From contig NZ_FNCS01000015.1 of the NCBI RefSeq assembly GCF_900100665.1, forward strand, positions 1 through 64,000: a stretch of 64,000 nucleotides of DNA, given 5' to 3'. This DNA comes from Pelagibacterium luteolum. Its GTDB lineage: Bacteria; Pseudomonadota; Alphaproteobacteria; Rhizobiales; Devosiaceae. The notes below the pieces were generated by a model that worked only from the letters and a program-made list of their open reading frames with translations, did no database searches and was not told where the DNA came from. The translations under genes and the position numbers were made by a program. Below are positions 53,699 to 62,604 of this stretch, piece after piece. Every line of letters starts with the position of its first letter. Positions within the stretch are counted from its first letter, which is position 1.

Positions 53699-56640
53699 TG
53701 GAAGAGAAACCGATGCCGGATGTGCGCCTAATTGAACGATGGTTGCCAATCGCTGAACTTAGCGAGGAGAGCGTTCGCGAGCGTCGCATGGCTACGGCTC
53801 TCCCACCAATCAACTTCCTACATGTTTGGTGGGCACGCCGACCGCTGATCGCATCGCGAGCGGCGATACTTGCGTCTTTGCTACCAGAAAGTGCGAGCCA
53901 CTCGGATTTTCAAGCGGCAATTGGGATTTTGGGTGATCCAGTCAAGACTCGCCGTCGAATCGATCTCGCGAAAAAAACCGGAGAAGACCTCGGCCTTGAT
54001 CCCTATGGCTACAAGCGCGCATTCACCTACACACCTCCTCTTCACCAACTCAAAAAGCTCGGCTTAGAGACTGGCAAATCCCCCTTGGTGCTCGATCCAA
54101 CAGCAGGTGGCGGCAGCATCCCTTTCGAAGCAGTCCGCCTAGGTCTTGGTGCGCTCGCCAATGACCTAAATCCAGTTGCAGCGATAATCCTAAAAGCGAC
54201 AGTCGAGTATCCATCCAAGTTCGGGGCTGTTCTTCCCGATGAATTCAACACTGTGTCTAAAGAACTCGGCAAGAGACTATCCTCCGCATTGAAGGGTGTA
54301 TATCCGAAAGAGGATGCAGCGCGAGTAGACGGCTACCTATGGACTCGCACAATTTGCTGCCCTTACTGTTCAGGTACAATTCCGCTTTCGCCCAATTGGC
54401 GACTTAACGGCGCGGGCCTCGGCATAAGACTGAAGCCCAATGTGGCTAGCGGGCCTGGCGATCCAAATCGATTCTTCTCGTTCGAAATTGTTGAATCTGC
54501 GGCTGAGCATTCGGAAGGGACCGTTTCGGACGGTGACGCGACTTGTGCATTCCCCGACTGCGCTCGCGTAATCGATGGGAACGAAGTTAAGCTGCAGGCG
54601 CAAGCCGGAGGGATGGGCGAACAGTTATTTGCAGTCGTCTACAAGCGCCCGGTGGAAACGCGCACAAAATCTGGCAAAGTAGGCCGTCAGAAATGGGTGC
54701 GCGGCTATCGCGCCCCACGTCCTGGCGACGACAACCTAGCCGAAACCAAGTCTCGGCTTGCTGAGAGGCTGCCAGAATGGGAGGCACTGGATGTCGTACC
54801 AAATGAAGAATATCCAGCGAACACAAACGATGACCGACCACGGCAATATGGCATGCCACTTTGGCGTGACATGTTTTCGCCCCGGCAGCTTCTAGTACAC
54901 GGACTTGCAGCAGAACTTTTTCGCGAGATGGTTGAAGAAGATCGATCAGAGGGCCGTCTATCTGATCTCCGGCGCGCAGCATATGTCTATCTAAGCTTTA
55001 GCCTCGACAAATTTCGTGATTACAACTCGCGAATGACACGGTGGCACGCAAACCGAGAAGTAATGGTCAACACGTTTGACAGGCATGATTTTGCTTTCAA
55101 ATGGTCTTACGCTGAAATGGCCATGGCAATTGAAGGTCTTGGCTATGAGTGGGTGATTGGCCAGACTGCTGAGAGTATCAAAAAGATCTGCAATCTCGTT
55201 CATGAAGGACACCATAGCCCGGGTACACTTTTCAGTACCGCCGAAAGTCTCAGGCCCGAGACACCCCTCGTTGTGACGTGCAAGCCCGGGAATGCACTTG
55301 ACCACATTGCCGACGGCTCAGTCGACGCGGTGGTAGTGGATCCACCCTATGGCGCGAACGTGATGTATGCGGAGCTGTCCGACTTCTTCTATGTCTGGCT
55401 AAAGCGCACGGCAGGGCTTGTTGCGCCCGAGCTTTTCACAAGGCGCCTCACGGACAAGCAATCCGAAGCTGTCGCCAACAAAGCTCACTTCAAAGGCCAG
55501 AAGGGCGCGGACGCTCTCGCTAACCGCGACTATCGGGAGAAGATGGCCGCGATCTTCGCGGAATGCCGGCGGGTGCTGAAGCCTAACGGCATCATGACTG
55601 TGATGTTCACCCACAAAGACACCAGCGCCTGGGATGCCCTGACGAAGGGCTTGATCGAAGCCGGCTTTATCATCACCGCCTCCTGGCCGGTGAACACCGA
55701 GGCCGAAGGCTCGCTCCATATCAAGGACAAGGCCGCCGCAAACTCCACAATCTTCCTCGTCTGCCGCCCGCGTCCTGCCGAGCAGGGCGACGAGACGACC
55801 TATTGGGAAGATGTCGAGCCGCTGGTGGCCAAAGCCGTCCGAACCCGGGTTGAGGAATTCCAGAAGGCCGGGATTGGCGGCGTCGATCTTTATCTCGCAT
55901 CCTTCGGCCCCGCGCTGGAAGAGTTCTCGCGCCACTGGCCGTTGAAGCGCGGCACGCCGCGCCCCGAACCGCTGGCAAAGAAGCGCCGCAAGCAGGCCGA
56001 ACTCTTCGAGGAAGAGTTCGATCCTTATGCTGTGACGCCTGAAGATGCGCTTGATGCCGCGCGTCGCGAAGTGAAGACGTGGCGCTTGAACCAGCTGACC
56101 CACACCAAGGGGCGCGGCGATCTCGATGCGACCACGTCGTGGTTTGTGCTAGCCTGGGACGCGTTCAAGGCCCCGGTGTTCAGCTACGATGAAGGCCTGA
56201 GGCTCGCCCGTGCGGTGGGCGCCGACCTCGACGGCCAGCTGATCGGCAAGATCTGCGAAAAGAAGGGCTCGGATATCAAGCTCTGGGATAGCGCTATGCG
56301 GGCTGCCAAGAATGCTCTCGGCCCCGCCGACGGATCGCGCGCCATGATCGATGCAATCCACCATGCTGCCCATCGTGGCAGGACGCGAACCCTCGAAGCA
56401 GCTTTCGATCTTCTCAAGGACGCGGGGATCGACAACGATCCCCAATTTCTGGCCGCGCTCGAAGCCGTGCTGGAAGTTCTGCCGCCCTCGCGTAACTTCG
56501 TCGGTTTCGATGTTGCCACCGGCGATGCAAAATCGGCGGCCGATGATTTCGACGCTCTTGAGAAGCTGCGTCGCCTGGCCTTCTCCGACAAGGTGGATGA
56601 GCCCCAGCAGCTATCGCTCTTCACAGAGGAGGCTGCTTGA
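53695..56640 (+). CDS. DUF1156 adenine-specific DNA methyltransferase
   Basis: A 981-residue methylase. The DUF1156 N-terminus has NFLHVWWARRPLIASRAAIL. Cofactor motif LDPTAGGGSIPFEAV lies near residue 133, catalytic DPPY in VVVDPPYGANVMY near 549, and a CxxC-type zinc-like pair occurs in the insert (CCPYCSGT). Near the end is QLSLF (972-976), an exact sliding-clamp peptide consensus. Related proteins modify DNA in BREX-like systems to mark self. GC content is visibly lower in about the first 1.8 kb (27/60 at 54241-54300) than in the last part (43/60 at 55921-55980), as in a mosaic gene. It ends overlapping the helicase start. Confidence 0.85.
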   Translation: MMEEKPMPDVRLIERWLPIAELSEESVRERRMATALPPINFLHVWWARRPLIASRAAILASLLPESASHSDFQAAIGILGDPVKTRRRIDLAKKTGEDLGLDPYGYKRAFTYTPPLHQLKKLGLETGKSPLVLDPTAGGGSIPFEAVRLGLGALANDLNPVAAIILKATVEYPSKFGAVLPDEFNTVSKELGKRLSSALKGVYPKEDAARVDGYLWTRTICCPYCSGTIPLSPNWRLNGAGLGIRLKPNVASGPGDPNRFFSFEIVESAAEHSEGTVSDGDATCAFPDCARVIDGNEVKLQAQAGGMGEQLFAVVYKRPVETRTKSGKVGRQKWVRGYRAPRPGDDNLAETKSRLAERLPEWEALDVVPNEEYPANTNDDRPRQYGMPLWRDMFSPRQLLVHGLAAELFREMVEEDRSEGRLSDLRRAAYVYLSFSLDKFRDYNSRMTRWHANREVMVNTFDRHDFAFKWSYAEMAMAIEGLGYEWVIGQTAESIKKICNLVHEGHHSPGTLFSTAESLRPETPLVVTCKPGNALDHIADGSVDAVVVDPPYGANVMYAELSDFFYVWLKRTAGLVAPELFTRRLTDKQSEAVANKAHFKGQKGADALANRDYREKMAAIFAECRRVLKPNGIMTVMFTHKDTSAWDALTKGLIEAGFIITASWPVNTEAEGSLHIKDKAAANSTIFLVCRPRPAEQGDETTYWEDVEPLVAKAVRTRVEEFQKAGIGGVDLYLASFGPALEEFSRHWPLKRGTPRPEPLAKKRRKQAELFEEEFDPYAVTPEDALDAARREVKTWRLNQLTHTKGRGDLDATTSWFVLAWDAFKAPVFSYDEGLRLARAVGADLDGQLIGKICEKKGSDIKLWDSAMRAAKNALGPADGSRAMIDAIHHAAHRGRTRTLEAAFDLLKDAGIDNDPQFLAALEAVLEVLPPSRNFVGFDVATGDAKSAADDFDALEKLRRLAFSDKVDEPQQLSLFTEEAA

Positions 56641-59600
56641 CGCTTCTGCGCGACACCGCATGGCGCCTCAAATATACGCCGGACGATGGTGACCTCGTCC
56701 GGCTGTTCTATGTGCCTGCGTTGCGCTCGGCGACTCGATACGATCGCCTTACAGGCTATTTCTCGGCACGCGCCTTGGCGCTTGCCGCTCGGGGCGTCGA
56801 AGGGCTAATCGTCAACAATGGGCGGATGCGCCTGATCGTCGGCTGCACTCTCGGCGAAGAAGAGGTTGCGGCCATCGAGCGCGGCGAATCCCTTCGCGAC
56901 GCCGTTGAGCGGACGCTGATCAAGATGCCGATCTTGACGGCTGATCCGCGGACGATCGATGCCCTCGAACTTGTCGCCTGGATGGTGGCTAACAGCTTTC
57001 TCGATGTGAAGCTTGCCGTGCCCTGCGACCTCGACCGCCGGCCGATCCGCGACGACAGCATCTTTCACGAAAAGACCGGCATCATCGAGGACAAGACCGG
57101 CGATCGGATGGCCTTCAACGGCAGCATCAACGAAACCGAATTCGGTTGGACGAGGAACTGGGAAAGCTTCAACGCCTTCACGTCGTGGAATGACGGCCCG
57201 CGCGTTGACGCGGAAGAAGCAAGCTTCGCGAAGCTCTGGGCTGACCGCGCCCGCCGAGCGATCACGCTTGATGTGCCAACGGCGCTGCGCGAGCAACTGC
57301 TGACCTTTCTGCCCGACCCCGAAAAGCTGCCTAAGCGCCTCGCTGAACACGACGACCAATCGACGGGACCATCGGCACCCAGACCCACTCAAGGACCGGC
57401 CCATGAGGATGAGCCAATCACTGTTAGGCCGGGGCCAAATGTTTCGGTCGATGAAGAACGCCAGGCCGTTTGGGAAAAGATCGCCAACGCTGCCGTTCAA
57501 GCCGTCGGCGGTGATCGCGTGGGCGAAGCGACTTCCGCGGTCGTGCCCTGGCCGCATCAAATCCGCGCCTATCATCGCCTTTATGACAACTGGCCGCCGA
57601 AGCTTCTGATTGCCGATGAAGTTGGTCTCGGGAAGACGGTTCAGGCCGGGCTGCTGCTTCGCCAAGCTTGGTTGGCGGGCAGGATCAAGCGCGCGCTGGT
57701 CCTCGCACCCAAGAACGTCTGCAAGCAATGGCAGATCGAACTACGCGAAAAGTTCAACCTAAATTGGCCGATCTACGATGGCCAGAAATTGACATGGTAT
57801 CGGTCGCCGGCGCGGGATCATGATTTCGAAAAGCCGGTGTCTCGCGAGGCGTGGCATCGTGAGCCATTCGTGATCATGTCGAGCCATCTTGCGCGGCGCC
57901 AGGATCGACAACGCGAAATTCTGGAAGCGGCCGATCCGTGGGATCTCGTTGTCCTCGATGAAGCGCATCACGCCCGAACGAAGGGCGCTGGAACGCCGCA
58001 AGCCAAAGGCCCGAACCGGCTTCTCCAATTGATGAGGTCGTTGCGGCGTCGAACGGACGGGCTAATCCTCCTTACCGCGACACCCTTGCAGGTCCACGCC
58101 ACGGAACTCTGGGATTTGCTCGACCTCCTAGGCCTGCCGCCTGAATGGACACCGGATGCCTTCGTCCGCTTCTTCTCGGAAGTCGCGAAGGAACCTGTAA
58201 CCAACGAAAGCCTCGATTGGCTCTCGGCGCTCTTCCGGGCGAACGAGGCCCATTTTGGAGAGGTCTCGCGGGCGGATGCGGAACGGCAGACCCGGCTGAG
58301 CGGACTGAAGACCCGGAAAGTCCTCCAAGCGCTGCGCGATCCGGTTTCGATACCGCGCCGGCAGCTTTCGCCGGAAGAACGACGCACGGCGATTGCGATC
58401 ATCAAGCGATCGACACCGGTCCGCGCGCTTGTTTCGCGCCACACACGCGAATTGCTGCGCAAATATTTCAAGGCCGGCAAGATGTCGACTGCCATCGCAA
58501 CGCGGCAAGTCGAAGACCGCTTCATTCCGCTTTCGGCAGAGGAGGGCGACCTCTACCAGCAGGTCGAAACCTACATTTCCGAGACATACAATGCCGCGGC
58601 GCCTGATGCCCGCAACGCCGTGGGATTCGTGATGACGATCTATCGCCGGCGCCTTGCGTCAAGTTTCCATGCCCTTCGGCAAACGATGGAGAAGCGAAAA
58701 GGTGGTGTAGGAGGGTTTCTCACCGCAGCCGATGAAGCCAGGATCGATGAGGACGTCGCCGACCAAGTCGAGGCCGGCGAAGAAATAGATATCGAAACTG
58801 CGTCAGAGGACGAGCGACGCGCTCTCGCGTTCGAAGAGATCGCGACCATCGAAACTATCGTCGCTGATATCACGCTGCTGCCGACCGACACTAAGGCCAT
58901 CGAGCTTTCGAAGGTTCTGACCGAACTCAAGGGCAGTGGCTATCCGCAGGTGATGGTGTTCACCCAGTTCACCGACACGATGGATTATCTTCGAAACCTG
59001 CTTGTCGGAGCGGGAAACTCGGTGATGTGCTTTTCCGGTCGCGGCGGTGAAGTGCGCAATACCGATGGCACTTGGAGGCTGATCACGCGCGACGATGTCA
59101 AACGGCGCTTCAAGGAAGGCCGTTCCGAAGTCCTGGTGTGCACCGACGCAGCTGCCGAAGGTCTGAATTTCCAGTTCTGTGGTGCTTTGGTGAATTACGA
59201 TATGCCTTGGAATCCGATGCGCGTTGAACAGCGGATCGGGCGCATTGATCGCCTCGGTCAGCGGTTCTCCGATATTCGGATCATCAACCTGCACTACGAA
59301 GACACGGTCGAGGCCGACGTCTATCGCGCGCTGCGCAGTCGCATTTCGATCTTCGAAAAGGTGGTAGGCGGGCTTCAACCAATCCTCACGCGCTTGCCAC
59401 GGCTCATCGAAGAATCGGTCTTGTCCACCTCGATTGACGCCAAGCGCAATGATGCTCTTCAGGCACTCGAAAATGCGATATCCGCGGGGGACGATTCTGC
59501 CCTCAACCTCGATGAATTCGCGGATGAAGACCTCGAGGTGCCGGTCCGTCTTGATCCGGCCATAACGCTTTCCGATCTCCGTGCCGTATTGGACAGGCCG

Positions 59601-59789
59601 ATATTGCTGCCGCTCGGGACAGAAGCTGTTCATCTCGACGAAAAGGATTACCGCCTCGTCGATGGATTTTTACCGCATGCAGTGCGTATCACCGTAGACC
59701 GCGAATTCTATGAGATGCACGCCGATAGCGTGGAGTTCTGGAGTCCTGGCAGTCCAACATTTCCGGATTTGGATATCTACCGGCGCTGA
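56637..59789 (+). CDS. SNF2 helicase with an N-terminal PLD-like domain
   Basis: A 1050-residue fusion. Residues about 20-210 resemble a phospholipase-D-type nuclease half (IFHEKTGIIEDKTGDRMAFN, with HxK at 144-146). The SNF2 engine follows: Walker A DEVGLGKTVQAG near 327, DEAHHART near 441, LLTATPLQVHA, then EGLNFQFCGALVNYDMPWNP and RVEQRIGRIDRLGQ. It starts at TTG 56637, overlapping the upstream stop, with AGGAGG five bases before it. PLD-helicase proteins accompany DUF1156 methylases in defence loci, and this one is probably the effector that translocates on and cuts unmodified DNA. Its lobe 2 is close to that of the helicase at 10827-14042. Confidence 0.88.
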   Translation: MTLLRDTAWRLKYTPDDGDLVRLFYVPALRSATRYDRLTGYFSARALALAARGVEGLIVNNGRMRLIVGCTLGEEEVAAIERGESLRDAVERTLIKMPILTADPRTIDALELVAWMVANSFLDVKLAVPCDLDRRPIRDDSIFHEKTGIIEDKTGDRMAFNGSINETEFGWTRNWESFNAFTSWNDGPRVDAEEASFAKLWADRARRAITLDVPTALREQLLTFLPDPEKLPKRLAEHDDQSTGPSAPRPTQGPAHEDEPITVRPGPNVSVDEERQAVWEKIANAAVQAVGGDRVGEATSAVVPWPHQIRAYHRLYDNWPPKLLIADEVGLGKTVQAGLLLRQAWLAGRIKRALVLAPKNVCKQWQIELREKFNLNWPIYDGQKLTWYRSPARDHDFEKPVSREAWHREPFVIMSSHLARRQDRQREILEAADPWDLVVLDEAHHARTKGAGTPQAKGPNRLLQLMRSLRRRTDGLILLTATPLQVHATELWDLLDLLGLPPEWTPDAFVRFFSEVAKEPVTNESLDWLSALFRANEAHFGEVSRADAERQTRLSGLKTRKVLQALRDPVSIPRRQLSPEERRTAIAIIKRSTPVRALVSRHTRELLRKYFKAGKMSTAIATRQVEDRFIPLSAEEGDLYQQVETYISETYNAAAPDARNAVGFVMTIYRRRLASSFHALRQTMEKRKGGVGGFLTAADEARIDEDVADQVEAGEEIDIETASEDERRALAFEEIATIETIVADITLLPTDTKAIELSKVLTELKGSGYPQVMVFTQFTDTMDYLRNLLVGAGNSVMCFSGRGGEVRNTDGTWRLITRDDVKRRFKEGRSEVLVCTDAAAEGLNFQFCGALVNYDMPWNPMRVEQRIGRIDRLGQRFSDIRIINLHYEDTVEADVYRALRSRISIFEKVVGGLQPILTRLPRLIEESVLSTSIDAKRNDALQALENAISAGDDSALNLDEFADEDLEVPVRLDPAITLSDLRAVLDRPILLPLGTEAVHLDEKDYRLVDGFLPHAVRITVDREFYEMHADSVEFWSPGSPTFPDLDIYRR

Positions 59790-59943
59790 CTCACCTAAAT
59801 GCGGGCATCTGCGGATGGTCGCACTTGTCCGTCCTCTGTTGGCGGTGCGTGTCCTTCCTCCTCCGAAGCCGGCTCCAACATTGGCGGCGCATCTCGACTG
59901 ACGGCGAAATCCGCGTGAGCTCGGCTGCTACCGCCAGCATCGC

Positions 59944-60312
59944 TTAACACCACGGCTCGCGCCGGCCGGTCCAAGTCCGGGCGAGCCCTTCGCTGACGAG
60001 AATGTCGCCGGCGTCACGGCCGTTGACGCTCACGCTCGCGAGCGTGCGGCCATAGCGGTCCGTAGCTTGGCGCAGGACCTCGACGCGCTGACCCTGCAAC
60101 AACTCCGCCAGTCGGTGTTTCGAGCGCTGCGCCAGATCGCTTTCATAGGCACACTGCCCCTCAATCTCCGGCGCATCGATGTTGAAGATGCGGATCGCCT
60201 CTGCCTCCTGCGTTATGCCGAGCCGCAGGGAATCCCCGTCCCAGACGCGGATTTCGGCCGGTTCGCACGACAGTACGCAAAGCATGATGGTGACGACGAC
60301 GTGGCTACTCAT
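59944..60312 (-). CDS. Thermonuclease-family (SNase) protein coupled to traH
   Basis: A 122-residue staphylococcal-nuclease-fold protein with a signal/lipoprotein-like start (VVVTIMLCVLSC). Family marks are RVWDGDSLRLG, IRIFNIDAPEIEGQCAY and the catalytic arginine in DRYGRTLASV. Its ATG overlaps the traH stop as ATGA, so it is transcribed at the end of the tra operon. It may trim DNA or RNA in the periplasm during transfer. Similar nucleases occur on other plasmid transfer loci. Confidence 0.8.
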   Translation of the reverse strand: MSSHVVVTIMLCVLSCEPAEIRVWDGDSLRLGITQEAEAIRIFNIDAPEIEGQCAYESDLAQRSKHRLAELLQGQRVEVLRQATDRYGRTLASVSVNGRDAGDILVSEGLARTWTGRREPWC

Positions 60313-60911
60313 TGCTCTTTGTTGTTGTTGCTGATTCCGGAGAGATCGATGCGGATACCGGCCTTGTTCGGGTCTTCCTCCGAAAAAGGTGGCTCCGATG
60401 GGCCGGTACCCTCTGCCGCAACCTGCTCGCCCTGCTCCGCTGGCTGCGGCTCGGCAAGCTCGGTTTCGTCGGGATCGGACTCATAGAACACCTGCTTTCC
60501 CTCGAACCAGCCGGTCTTGTAGGCGAGTATCGCGTCCTCAAGGGCCTCTTGGGCAGGCGCACCGTACCATTTTGTGACGATGCGATAGACCTTGGCAAAG
60601 AGCGCGGTGCCCATGCCGATATTCTTGCAAGAATCGAGAAGGTCCGGGCTGAGCTCGGAGATGTCCTGAATGCCGAGACCGGCCGGATACTGAGTCACTC
60701 CTACCCTGACAATCGACTGACCCAAATTCTGCTCGATGAGCTCCATTGCCTCGTCCTCGGTTGACGGCTTCGGTACGAGGATGATGCGCTCCCCTGCCCT
60801 GACGGTGACGGTCAGATGGTCGGCGCCACCGGCTTCCTCGATGAACTTTTGGACGATCTCGACCTTGAGGCTGGGATCGGCGCATTGCTGAATCAGTTCG
60901 GCATCGATCAC
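60309..60911 (-). CDS. traH: TraH, conjugal transfer protein
   Basis: A 200-residue protein beginning MIDAELIQQCADPSLKVEIV, as in Ti-plasmid TraH. The middle has ITVTVRAGERIILVPKPSTE-like strands and a helical region (GTALFAKVYRIVTKWYGAPA), with an acidic Pro/Glu-rich tail. It is the last of traA-F-B-H, 15 bases after traB. Its exact role in transfer is not settled. Confidence 0.88.
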   Translation of the reverse strand: MIDAELIQQCADPSLKVEIVQKFIEEAGGADHLTVTVRAGERIILVPKPSTEDEAMELIEQNLGQSIVRVGVTQYPAGLGIQDISELSPDLLDSCKNIGMGTALFAKVYRIVTKWYGAPAQEALEDAILAYKTGWFEGKQVFYESDPDETELAEPQPAEQGEQVAAEGTGPSEPPFSEEDPNKAGIRIDLSGISNNNKEQ

Positions 60912-60926
60912 GGTAGTTTGCCTCTC

Positions 60927-62150
60927 CTATTCGTTGAACGCCATCACCAGCGGCAGGCCGAACAGCGAGGCCCATGCCTGCGCGCTCGACCGCTGGATGG
61001 CGACAATATTGGTGTTACCGGTCCACCAGGCGTTGCCGGTCGCGACAAGCACATCCGGCGCATGCAACATCGACTGGATGACGGGCCAGATGATCAGCTG
61101 CTCGTAGCAGATGAGCGGTGCAACCTTAAGCCCGGCGAACTCGAAGACCGGATTGGCAAAGAACCGCGCATGCGCACCGCCGGTGGTCCAGGGTTGCCAC
61201 ATGGAGACCGGGACCGGCATGCGCTCGCGGTAAAGGATCTCCGCGCCCTCCCCCGAAACCCCGATCATCAAATTGTCGTAGCCGACAGGATCGACGATCG
61301 CCGCACCGCCATTGACCATGATGTCGAGACTGGAGAGACCGCGGGTCCAAAGCCGCTCGGTGGTGGCGCTCCACAAGCCCATGGCGCTTTCCGGCAGGAT
61401 CGCGACGCGCACGCCCTCGCCGGCTGCGGCCTCGGCCAGCCGTATCGTCGAGACCTGCTGATGATAATCGGCATATTGGCCCGATGCGTCGAACTTGAAC
61501 CTGGTGTTGATGCCCCGCCAGCCGTCCGGCTCGACCGGCGGCGTCCAGTTCGAGGCGGACCAGGCGAAGGCGAGCGCTGCAACGCCGGCCGCTATCGGCC
61601 AAACGCGTGTCGTCATCGCAACCAACAGGGCGGCGGTAGCGGCAAGGCCGAACCAGGCCCAGCCCGGGAAGAGAATTCCGGCTGCGGTGATCGGATGCGC
61701 CCAGCCGACGATCCCGAACGGCGGCGCGCTCATGAGCACGGCCGCGATCGCGTAGCGAACGGGCTGGCGCCAGCCGCCGCGCGACGTCCACAGCGCAGTA
61801 TGGACAGCAACGAACATGAGCGAGGCGGCTAGCCAGAGGCCAAGGCCGATGGCGAGCTGCGCCCCGAAAAAGATTGACGCGCCGACCGGCAGGCCGCGCG
61901 ATGCACCGAGAAAATGCGCAAGCGCGACCAGACCCGCAACCGTGCGCGAAGGAGCGAAGGCCCAAAGCGCCGGGAAGGCTATGCCGACGGCGAAGGCGAG
62001 CGGATGCCCGCTCCACCCAATCGCGCCGGTGGCAGCGCCGCCGGCGACGAACAGAATCGCCTGCAGAAGGCTACGGCGCGAAGGTGAGCACTTCCCGTGC
62101 GAGCCCAAGGATGCCGTCGGCCGGAATCGGCCCAAAATATCTTGAATCAT
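60927..62150 (-). CDS. traB: TraB, membrane protein with a nitrilase-like domain
   Basis: A ~407-residue protein. The N-terminal half has several membrane segments (LLQAILFVAGGAATGAIGW onward). The C-terminal half has a CN-hydrolase/apolipoprotein-acyltransferase-like domain, with the catalytic glutamate in VAILPESAMGLWSA and the cysteine in VAPLICYEQLIIWP. TraB raises transfer efficiency in Ti plasmids. The start is unclear: ATG 62150 overlaps traF by 80 bases, and an internal TTG is possible. Confidence 0.88.
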   Translation of the reverse strand: MIQDILGRFRPTASLGSHGKCSPSRRSLLQAILFVAGGAATGAIGWSGHPLAFAVGIAFPALWAFAPSRTVAGLVALAHFLGASRGLPVGASIFFGAQLAIGLGLWLAASLMFVAVHTALWTSRGGWRQPVRYAIAAVLMSAPPFGIVGWAHPITAAGILFPGWAWFGLAATAALLVAMTTRVWPIAAGVAALAFAWSASNWTPPVEPDGWRGINTRFKFDASGQYADYHQQVSTIRLAEAAAGEGVRVAILPESAMGLWSATTERLWTRGLSSLDIMVNGGAAIVDPVGYDNLMIGVSGEGAEILYRERMPVPVSMWQPWTTGGAHARFFANPVFEFAGLKVAPLICYEQLIIWPVIQSMLHAPDVLVATGNAWWTGNTNIVAIQRSSAQAWASLFGLPLVMAFNE

Positions 62151-62604
62151 AGGAACCAACGAAATCGGAATGAAGAAACAATTCTCCCTCGGGCACGATG
62201 CCGCCCGACCAGGGCTTCATCGGCCGCCCCTCAGCGTCCTGCGCGTAAACGGTCGAAGCTGCCAAGGGCACGTCATCTATGATGACCTGGTTCTCGACGC
62301 GGATGGACTGTCCGGCCAATGCGACGACGGTCTTGATGAGCGGCGCTGTTCCGGCCGGGCAAAGACCTCTGGGCAGATAGAAGCGCTCGCGGGCAAGATC
62401 GACGGCGGGACCGGAAGGCGGGCAGATGAACACGCGGTCGCCGACCGCAACCGGACGGTCCAGCGTTTCGATCTGCCAAAGGCCCAACGGATATGAGGGT
62501 GTGAAGTTCACCCGATAGCCGCCCCATGCGAAGGCTGCCGCCATCGTTCCCAGGATGACGACGCCGGCGCCGATGATCGCAAGCGCCCTGCCCTGTCTCG
62601 TCAT
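62071..62604 (-). CDS. traF: TraF, S26-type pilin-maturation peptidase
   Basis: A 177-residue signal-peptidase-like enzyme: N-terminal anchor, catalytic Ser37 in FTPSYPLGLW and Lys91 in LIKTVVALAG. It processes the TrbC pilin. The ATG overlaps the traA stop as ATGA, showing one operon in the order traA-traF-traB-traH. Confidence 0.92.
   Translation of the reverse strand: MTRQGRALAIIGAGVVILGTMAAAFAWGGYRVNFTPSYPLGLWQIETLDRPVAVGDRVFICPPSGPAVDLARERFYLPRGLCPAGTAPLIKTVVALAGQSIRVENQVIIDDVPLAASTVYAQDAEGRPMKPWSGGIVPEGELFLHSDFVGSYDSRYFGPIPADGILGLAREVLTFAP

Noticed and set aside
50153..59789. Canonical BREX or DISARM system
   Set aside because: PglZ, BrxA/B/L (BREX) and DrmA/B (DISARM) are not encoded in the window, so only the component families are shared.
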